This document shows, piece by piece, positions 58,223 through 64,000 of a DNA stretch of 64,000 bases; the first letter of the stretch is position 1, and every line of letters starts with the position of its first letter. The translations under genes were made by a program, and so were the position numbers. Origin of the DNA: CAKRPJ01 sp934376955 (GTDB lineage: Bacteria > Bacillota > Clostridia > Lachnospirales > Lachnospiraceae). Location: NCBI GenBank assembly GCA_934376955.1, contig CAKRPJ010000008.1, positions 1-64,000 on the forward strand. Direction: 5' to 3'. The notes beneath the pieces are model-generated. The model did no database searches and was not told where the DNA came from. It saw nothing but the letters and a program-made list of their open reading frames with translations.

Positions 58223-60199
58223 ATGAGAATGAAAGTTTCGGACTACATTGCCAAGAAGCTTGTAGAGGAAGGAATTTCCGATGTATTTATGGTTACCGGC
58301 GGTGGGGCTATGCATTTAGATGACGGTCTTGGCCATGAACCGAACCTTCACTGTACGTTCAATCATCATGAGCAGGCATGTGCCATCGCTGCCGAATGCT
58401 ATGCAAGGATCCATAATAAAATTGCTGCCGTATGTGTGACGACAGGCCCCGGAGGAACAAATGCGATCACAGGAGTTGTAGGCGGATGGCTGGATTCGAT
58501 CCCAATGCTGATCCTTTCCGGACAGGTTCGTTATGATACAACGGCAAGAAGCACCGGACTTGGGATCCGCGCAATGGGGGATCAGGAGTTTGATATCGTA
58601 AAATCCATCAGCTGTATGACGAAGTACAGTGAGATGGTGCTTGACCCGATGCGTATCCGCTATTGTCTGGAAAAAGCTTTATATCTGGCACAGTCCGGAA
58701 GACCCGGCCCGAGCTGGCTGGATATTCCGTTAAACGTGCAGGGCGCTTATGTGGAAACAGAAAAGCTGCTGGGCTTTGATGCAGAGGATTATAAGAACGG
58801 CGGAACCGGATGGACGCAGCATGAAGCCGGCTGCGACGGCTGCGGGCTGTGTGCCGGAAAGACAGTGGACGGCGAAGCTGCTATGATACCGGAGGATGAG
58901 GCCGGAAAGGGCGAGCCGCGGGAATTTCTTCCGGAGCCGGTTTCTCTCGACACAGCAAGAGAGATCCTGAAAAAGGTGAGAGAGGCAAAGCGTCCGGTGA
59001 TCAATGCCGGAAACGGCATCCGGATCGGTAAAGCTTATGATGTATTTGCAAGAGTTGTGGATATGCTTGGCATCCCGGTGGTAACAGGCTGGAACAGCAT
59101 CGACTGTATGTATGATACACATCCGCTTTATGTGGGACGTGCAGGACACATGGGAGACCGCCCCGGAAACTTTGCCGTACAGAACAGTGATCTTGTGCTT
59201 TCCCTCGGAAGCCGTCTTTCCATCCGCCAGGTAGGCTACAATTATCCGACTTGGGCGCGGGAGGCCTATGTGATCTACAGCGATATCGATGCAGAGGAGC
59301 TTAAGAAGCCAACACTTCATGTTGATATGCCGGTTCATGCCGATGTCAAGGATCTTCTTGAAAAGCTGGAGATCGTTCTGGAAACAGAATCTGTATCCTC
59401 CGAAGGCGGCCCGAAGGATAAAGAGGCGGTAGAGCAGTGGGTAGCACGCTGTCAGAAGTGGAAAGAAAAATATCCGGTAGTCCTTCCGAAGCACTACGAG
59501 GCGGGAGATGATAAGCCGGCAAACGTATACGCTGCGATCAAGGAGATCAGCCGCCGCGTAGAGGAAGATCAGATCACGGTAGTAGGAAACGGCTCTGCCT
59601 GCGTAGTCGGCGGACATGCCTACGAGATGAAAAAGGGACAGCGTTTTATCAGCAATTCCGCGATCGCTTCTATGGGCTATGACCTGCCGGCTGCGATCGG
59701 TGCCTGCATGGCAGATCATACAAAGGATATCATCTTAGTGACCGGTGACGGAAGCATTCAGATGAACCTGCAGGAGCTGCAAACAATCATCCACAACAAT
59801 ATGCCGATCAAGATCTTCCTGATCAACAACGGCGGATACCACTCCATCCGCCAGACCCAGAAGACCCATTTCCATGATCCGCTTGTGGGTATCGGTGTGG
59901 ACAGCGGAGATCTGAGCTTCCCATCTATGGAAAAGCTGGCGTGGGCCTATGGCTATCCTTATGTAGCGGCACACCACAATTCCGAGCTGGCGGGAGCGGT
60001 AGAGCAAACACTGGCAACAGACGGCCCGGTGATCTGTGAGATCTTTGTGGATATGGAACAGAACTTTGAGCCGAAGGCGGCAGCAAAGATGCTGGCGGAT
60101 GGCACAATGGTATCCGTTCCGTTAGAGGATCTGGCACCCTTCCTTCCGGAGGAGGAGCTTGCCGAAAATATGATCATTCCCATGGTAGAGCCGAAATAA
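58223..60199 (+). CDS. thiamine-pyrophosphate-dependent enzyme, acetolactate-synthase-like
   Basis: A 658-residue TPP enzyme with the Pyr-middle-PP domain order of acetohydroxyacid synthases. The N-terminal domain has HHEQACAIAAECYARI (catalytic Glu) and TTGPGGTNAITGVVGGWLDSIP, and the PP domain has GDGSIQMNLQELQTIIHNN (Mg/TPP motif). It is about 80-100 residues longer than usual. One insert (about 190-235) carries CDGCGLC and acidic residues between the first and middle domains. The neighbours are sugar-nucleotide and glycosyltransferase genes, so a YerE-like role (adding an acetyl unit to a keto-sugar) is more likely than branched-chain amino-acid synthesis. That role is inference. Confidence 0.8.
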   Translation: MRMKVSDYIAKKLVEEGISDVFMVTGGGAMHLDDGLGHEPNLHCTFNHHEQACAIAAECYARIHNKIAAVCVTTGPGGTNAITGVVGGWLDSIPMLILSGQVRYDTTARSTGLGIRAMGDQEFDIVKSISCMTKYSEMVLDPMRIRYCLEKALYLAQSGRPGPSWLDIPLNVQGAYVETEKLLGFDAEDYKNGGTGWTQHEAGCDGCGLCAGKTVDGEAAMIPEDEAGKGEPREFLPEPVSLDTAREILKKVREAKRPVINAGNGIRIGKAYDVFARVVDMLGIPVVTGWNSIDCMYDTHPLYVGRAGHMGDRPGNFAVQNSDLVLSLGSRLSIRQVGYNYPTWAREAYVIYSDIDAEELKKPTLHVDMPVHADVKDLLEKLEIVLETESVSSEGGPKDKEAVEQWVARCQKWKEKYPVVLPKHYEAGDDKPANVYAAIKEISRRVEEDQITVVGNGSACVVGGHAYEMKKGQRFISNSAIASMGYDLPAAIGACMADHTKDIILVTGDGSIQMNLQELQTIIHNNMPIKIFLINNGGYHSIRQTQKTHFHDPLVGIGVDSGDLSFPSMEKLAWAYGYPYVAAHHNSELAGAVEQTLATDGPVICEIFVDMEQNFEPKAAAKMLADGTMVSVPLEDLAPFLPEEELAENMIIPMVEPK

Positions 60200-60214
60200 G
60201 GATTGGAGAGATCA

Positions 60215-61162
60215 ATGAAGGCGGTACTTACAGGCGCCACGAGCTTTGTCGGCGCAGCTACTTTATATGAAATGTTGAATGAGGGCCACGAGGTTTACGC
60301 CATCGTGCGCCCTCACTCTGAAAAAGCCGGGCTGCTTGCAAAGCAGAACGAAGCAGCTCTTAAAGAGGGCAGACTTCACATTGTTGAAAATGATCTGTCG
60401 GCTCCGGAAGAACTGCCGGAGAAGATACCGGCTCCCTGCGATGTATTTTTTCACTTTGGCTGGGGCGGCTCTGGAAGCGGGGCGAGGACAGATCGGGGAC
60501 TGCAGGAAAAGAATCTTACCGATTCCCTGAATACGATCCTTGCGGCAAAAGCCCTCGGCTGCGACCGGTTTATTTTTTCCGGATCTCAGGCAGAATACGG
60601 GATGCACGGTGAGCTTATGACAGAGGAGACCTCCTGTGAACCCCGCTCACTTTACGGCGAGGCCAAGCTGTCCATGAGAGAACAGGGGGAGAAGCTCTGC
60701 CGAAAGCTTGACATGTCCTATATCCATGTACGGATCTTCAGTGCCTACGGGCCGGGAGATCACCCGTGGACTCTGGTGGAGTCCTGCCTGCGGACATTTT
60801 GTGCGGGCGGAGAAATGTCCCTTGGGGCATGCACCCAGAAATGGAATTTTATCTATATCACGGATCTTGCAAGGGCAATGTGTGCCTTGGCAGAAGCTCC
60901 GAAGGAGCGCCTTCTTGCAGAAAAGAATCCGGTTTACAATCTGGCCGGAGCTGATACGAGGCCCCTCAGGGAGTTTGTGGAAAAGATCCATGAGGTCTGC
61001 GGCGGCAGAGGAAGCATGGCCTATGCCACGCGGCAGGAAAATGCTGAGGGCGCAGTCAATCTGATTCCCGACATCTCAAAAATATGCCGTGTGACGGGCT
61101 GGAAGCCCGAAATTTCCTTTTCGGAGGGAATAAAACGGACATTGGAATACGATAAGGATTGA
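60215..61162 (+). CDS. NAD(P)-dependent epimerase/dehydratase (extended SDR)
   Basis: A 315-residue extended SDR acting on nucleotide sugars. The Rossmann motif GATSFVGAATL is at the N-terminus, FHFGWGGSGSG follows the beta-4 strand, and the catalytic pair is in YGEAKLSMREQ (YxxxK), preceded by FSGSQAEYG (Ser). FNFIYITDLARAM and NLAGADTRPLREFV are typical. ATG 60215 with GGAGAG is preferred to the TTG at 60203. It lies 15 bases after the TPP enzyme gene. It may be a ketoreductase partner of the TPP enzyme product. Confidence 0.87.
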   Translation: MKAVLTGATSFVGAATLYEMLNEGHEVYAIVRPHSEKAGLLAKQNEAALKEGRLHIVENDLSAPEELPEKIPAPCDVFFHFGWGGSGSGARTDRGLQEKNLTDSLNTILAAKALGCDRFIFSGSQAEYGMHGELMTEETSCEPRSLYGEAKLSMREQGEKLCRKLDMSYIHVRIFSAYGPGDHPWTLVESCLRTFCAGGEMSLGACTQKWNFIYITDLARAMCALAEAPKERLLAEKNPVYNLAGADTRPLREFVEKIHEVCGGRGSMAYATRQENAEGAVNLIPDISKICRVTGWKPEISFSEGIKRTLEYDKD

Positions 61163-61229
61163 CAAATCGGAATTTCTGGCTACAATTGAAAAAGTTAAGG
61201 TTAAGATAAAGAAAAGAGACAAACACGAA

Positions 61230-62198
61230 ATGAAGAAAATCAGCGTATTGATCCCATGTTACAACGAGGAAGACAATGTGGTTCCGATCAGTGAGGCCGT
61301 TATCGACATCATTACCCGCGAGCTTCCCATGTATGATTATGAGCTTGTTTTTATTGATAATGATTCCAGAGATAACACGAGAACACTTTTAAGACAGCTC
61401 TGTGCAGGAAATCCGAAGATCAAGGCAATTTTTAATGCCCGCAATTTCGGACAGTTCAATTCACCGTATTATGGTATCCTTCAGGTTACGGGAGACTGCG
61501 TGATCTCCATGGTCGCAGATTTCCAGGATCCGGTGGAGCTGATCCCCAAATATGTTCATGAGTGGGAAAACGGATATAAGATCGTGATCGGGATCAAGAC
61601 CAGCAGCAAGGAAAATCCGCTGATGTACTGGCTCAGAAGCTGTTATTACAAGCTGATCCGTAAGCTTTCCGATGTAGAACAGATCGAACACTTTACCGGC
61701 TCCGGGCTGTATGACAGAAAATTTATCGAAGTCCTCAGAAATCTGGACGATCCGACGCCGTTTTTACGGGGTATCGTTGCGGAGCTGGGCTTTAAGAGAA
61801 AGGAGATCCCATACGAGCAGCCGAAGCGCCGTGCGGGAAAAACTCACAACAACTTTTACCGTCTCTATGACGCAGCCATGTTAAGCTTTACCTCCTACAC
61901 AAAAGCGGGACTGCGGCTGGCTACGTTTTTCGGAGGCTTCTGCAGTGCCATCAGCTTTGTGGTGGGGATCGCTTATCTTATCATGAAGCTTTTGTACTGG
62001 AACCGCTTTGCCGCCGGTATGGCCCCGCTCCTGATCGGAGTATGCTTCTTAGGGTCGGTGCAGATCTTCTTTATCGGACTGGTAGGGGAATACATCATGA
62101 GCATCAATACCCGTGTAATGCATCGCCCTCTTGTGATCGAGGAGGAGCGGATTAATTTTGATTCAGGGGAAGCCGGGAAGCCGGATTCCGGGGAGTAG
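61230..62198 (+). CDS. GT2 glycosyltransferase with C-terminal membrane helices (GtrB/DPM1-like)
   Basis: A 322-residue transferase. The GT-A catalytic domain (1-225) has SVLIPCYNEEDNV, VFIDNDSRDNTR, NFGQFNSPYYG, MVADFQDP (DxD-like) and a conserved RRAGKTHNNFYRLYD. Two membrane helices (about 232-255 and 267-295) complete the GtrB/DPM1 arrangement, which transfers a sugar to undecaprenyl phosphate on the inner face of the membrane. A flippase partner is not in the window. The start has little ribosome-binding signal (GAAAAGAGA about 15 bases upstream). Confidence 0.88.
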   Translation: MKKISVLIPCYNEEDNVVPISEAVIDIITRELPMYDYELVFIDNDSRDNTRTLLRQLCAGNPKIKAIFNARNFGQFNSPYYGILQVTGDCVISMVADFQDPVELIPKYVHEWENGYKIVIGIKTSSKENPLMYWLRSCYYKLIRKLSDVEQIEHFTGSGLYDRKFIEVLRNLDDPTPFLRGIVAELGFKRKEIPYEQPKRRAGKTHNNFYRLYDAAMLSFTSYTKAGLRLATFFGGFCSAISFVVGIAYLIMKLLYWNRFAAGMAPLLIGVCFLGSVQIFFIGLVGEYIMSINTRVMHRPLVIEEERINFDSGEAGKPDSGE

Positions 62199-62200
62199 AC

Positions 62201-64000
62201 ATGAAATATAGCGTAGATGTGGTCCGGATTCGTGAGAATACGATCCAGTTAAACGGGTGGGCCATCGGAAAGACACCGGAGACGGAAATTTCCTATCGGA
62301 TCGAGGACGGAGAAAAAAAGCCGCTTCAGGCCAAGATCGTCGCTACAAGACGTGACGATGTAAGCCAGATCTATTTTAAAAAGACGGTGGAAAAGGATCT
62401 GGGCTTCGATATCCAGTTCCCGTATGAGAGGGGAAAGGATTATTATCTTGTCATCTCCGGAGACGGCAGAAGGATCCGTGTCAAATATAATGAAGAACTG
62501 ATCGCAAAGCGCACCAGTGTCGCCCATAAAAGAAAACAGAAGATAAAAGATCTCATGACAATGGAAACCGTCCGTGTCGCCTGGGATTTCTTCCGGGAGA
62601 ACGGGCTGAAGGCGCTGATCGTTAAATCGAAGCATAAACTGCAGGGAATTGACAATGATTATGATTATGGAGAATGGTGGAAGCTCACAAGCGTGACCGA
62701 CGAGGAGCTTGCGGCGCAGCGGGAGCATAAATTTTCCCTTATGCCCCGTTTCTCCATCGTGATCCCAGTCTATAAGACACCGGAAAAATATCTCTGTGAA
62801 ATGCTGGACTCCATCGAAGAACAGACCTATACCAACTGGGAGCTCTGTATCGCAGACGGAAGCCCTGCCGGACAGAGCGTGGAAAAAACGCTGAAAAAAT
62901 ATGCCGCTAGGGATCCGAGAGTCCGCTACAAGGTCTTAGGCGAAAATCTGGGGATTTCAGGGAATACGAACGCCGCTATGGAGATGGCCCGGGGAGAGTT
63001 CATTGTCCTTGCTGACCATGATGATAAGCTGACGCCGGATGCACTGTATGAATTTGCCAAGGCGATCAATGAAGCACCCGAGACGGATGTGCTTTACTCC
63101 GACGAGGACAAGCTGGATATGGACGGCGGAGCTCTGTTCGATCCGCATTTTAAACCGGACTTTAATCCGGATCTTTTAACAAGTGTAAACTATATCTGCC
63201 ATCTGTTTGCGGCTAAGAAGGAGCTTGTGGAGCGGGTCGGCGGATTTAAAGAAGAATTTGACGGAGCACAGGATTACGATTTTATCTTCCGCTGTACCGA
63301 ACAGGCAGAAAAGATCGTCCATGTTCCGAAGGTGCTTTATCACTGGCGCTGCCATCAGGATTCCACCGCCAGCAATCCGGAAAGCAAGCTCTATGCCTTT
63401 GAGGCGGGCTCCAGAGCGATCATGGCCCACTATAAGCGTATGGGGATACCGGCTGTGAAGGTGGAAAAGGGCGTGGACTACGGGATCTACCACACGATAT
63501 TTGAGATCCCGGACACTCCGTTAGTTTCCGTGATCATCCCGAATAAAGATCATACCTCCGATCTGAACACCTGTATCCGCCCGATCCTTACACGCGGAAC
63601 ATACAAAAATCTGGAATTTATCGTAGTCGAAAATAACAGTACAGATCCGGAAACCTTCCGCTATTACGAAAAGCTCCAGAAGGAATTTCCTTCTGTACGC
63701 GTCGTTCGGTGGGAGAGAGAGTTTAATTATTCGGCGATCAACAATTTCGGTGTTTCCTTTGCAAAAGGAGAATATCTCCTGTTTATGAACAATGATATCG
63801 AGATGGTCGCAGAAAATTTTGTTGAGGAGATGCTGGGCTTCTGCCAAAGAGACGATGTGGGAGCCGTAGGCGCCCGTCTTCTTTATGAAGATGATACGAT
63901 CCAGCATGCAGGTGTGGTTATCGGCTTTGGAGGGATCGCCGGCCATACCTTTATCGGACTCCACAAATCAGAAAACAGCTATTTCCACAGAGCGGTCTGC
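62201..64000 (+). CDS. two-domain GT2 glycosyltransferase, cut by the window end
   Basis: The first 600 residues are present, open to the last base. Residues 1-120 form an N-terminal beta-rich domain (VDVVRIRENTIQLNGWAIGK) seen on large clostridial surface-glycan transferases. GT2 domain 1 (about 182-410) has FSIVIPVYKTPEKYLCEML, VLADHDDKLTPDALY and YSDEDKLD (DxD). GT2 domain 2 (about 430 to the end) has VSVIIPNKDHTSDLNTC and LFMNNDIEM. It starts 2 bases after the preceding GT2 gene. It resembles rhamnosyltransferase-type polymerising enzymes that extend a surface polysaccharide. The donor is unknown. Confidence 0.88.
   Translation, partial: MKYSVDVVRIRENTIQLNGWAIGKTPETEISYRIEDGEKKPLQAKIVATRRDDVSQIYFKKTVEKDLGFDIQFPYERGKDYYLVISGDGRRIRVKYNEELIAKRTSVAHKRKQKIKDLMTMETVRVAWDFFRENGLKALIVKSKHKLQGIDNDYDYGEWWKLTSVTDEELAAQREHKFSLMPRFSIVIPVYKTPEKYLCEMLDSIEEQTYTNWELCIADGSPAGQSVEKTLKKYAARDPRVRYKVLGENLGISGNTNAAMEMARGEFIVLADHDDKLTPDALYEFAKAINEAPETDVLYSDEDKLDMDGGALFDPHFKPDFNPDLLTSVNYICHLFAAKKELVERVGGFKEEFDGAQDYDFIFRCTEQAEKIVHVPKVLYHWRCHQDSTASNPESKLYAFEAGSRAIMAHYKRMGIPAVKVEKGVDYGIYHTIFEIPDTPLVSVIIPNKDHTSDLNTCIRPILTRGTYKNLEFIVVENNSTDPETFRYYEKLQKEFPSVRVVRWEREFNYSAINNFGVSFAKGEYLLFMNNDIEMVAENFVEEMLGFCQRDDVGAVGARLLYEDDTIQHAGVVIGFGGIAGHTFIGLHKSENSYFHRAVC

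Noticed and set aside
58730..59719. 329-codon open frame opposite the TPP enzyme gene
   Set aside because: Antisense shadow of a GC-rich coding region with cysteine- and histidine-rich, non-protein-like composition.

Overview
The window looks like chromosomal DNA of a spore-forming-type gut clostridium, most likely a member of the Lachnospiraceae (Bacillota). The evidence is a Trp-type T-box leader, strong AGGAGG ribosome-binding sites, single-membrane lipoproteins with LxxC lipoboxes, a bile-salt-hydrolase-family enzyme, a CD1871A-type CXXC microprotein, a cell-wall-binding-repeat protein and the style of the rpoB-rpoC and rpsL-rpsG-fusA-tuf genes. This placement is inferred from gene content only. 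I see no prophage, CRISPR array, tRNA or rRNA.

Layout. 1-5.4 kb: a possible IS200/IS605 end, a DUF1003 membrane protein, rubredoxin, a D-threonine-aldolase/D-serine-dehydratase-like PLP enzyme, a bile-salt-hydrolase-family enzyme, and an operon of CXXC microprotein, membrane polyferredoxin and TlpA-like lipoprotein. 5.4-6.4 kb: a gene-poor kilobase with a structured repeat and a short transcription unit carrying three tiny start-stop ORFs. 6.4-10 kb: a DUF11 protein, a Dus enzyme, a membrane diguanylate cyclase and a pseudopilin. 10-17.7 kb: peptide and amino-acid salvage (DAACS carrier, iadA, YfcC carrier, M20 hydrolase), a DMT exporter and a CE4 deacetylase. 17.8-29.6 kb: rarA, rho with a long disordered insert, an IclR regulator, two MATE exporters, a tRNA-Trp T-box-controlled ABC importer, and ftsH. 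29.7-45.2 kb: rpoBC, then three metabolic genes, then rpsL-rpsG-fusA-tuf. 45.2-54.8 kb: glycerate kinase, an AbgB-like amidohydrolase, a two-component system, an S1-domain protein, a small alarmone synthetase, dtd and an M18 aminopeptidase. 54.9-58 kb: a PPIase lipoprotein, a 46-residue coiled-coil protein and a wall-binding protein. 58.2-64 kb: start of a cell-surface glycan cluster (TPP enzyme, SDR, two GT2s), cut by the window end.

The most unusual feature is a dispersed element of about 161 bp. It folds as a closed four-way junction (cloverleaf) followed by a conserved linker and a fifth hairpin. Three near-identical copies (15692, 48034, 55992) and one diverged copy (5424) occur, plus two solo 3' hairpins (14432, 19181). 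The diverged copy keeps the pairing in all the junction helices through compensatory changes, and keeps the linker sequence unchanged. The copy at 55992 sits inside the 3' end of the PPIase gene. Removing exactly 161 bp restores an in-frame acidic tail, so it appears to be mobile. The second item worth attention is the 5690-5995 transcription unit: consensus promoter, three canonical Shine-Dalgarno sites each followed by an ORF of 3, 6 or 7 codons, and a perfect terminator.
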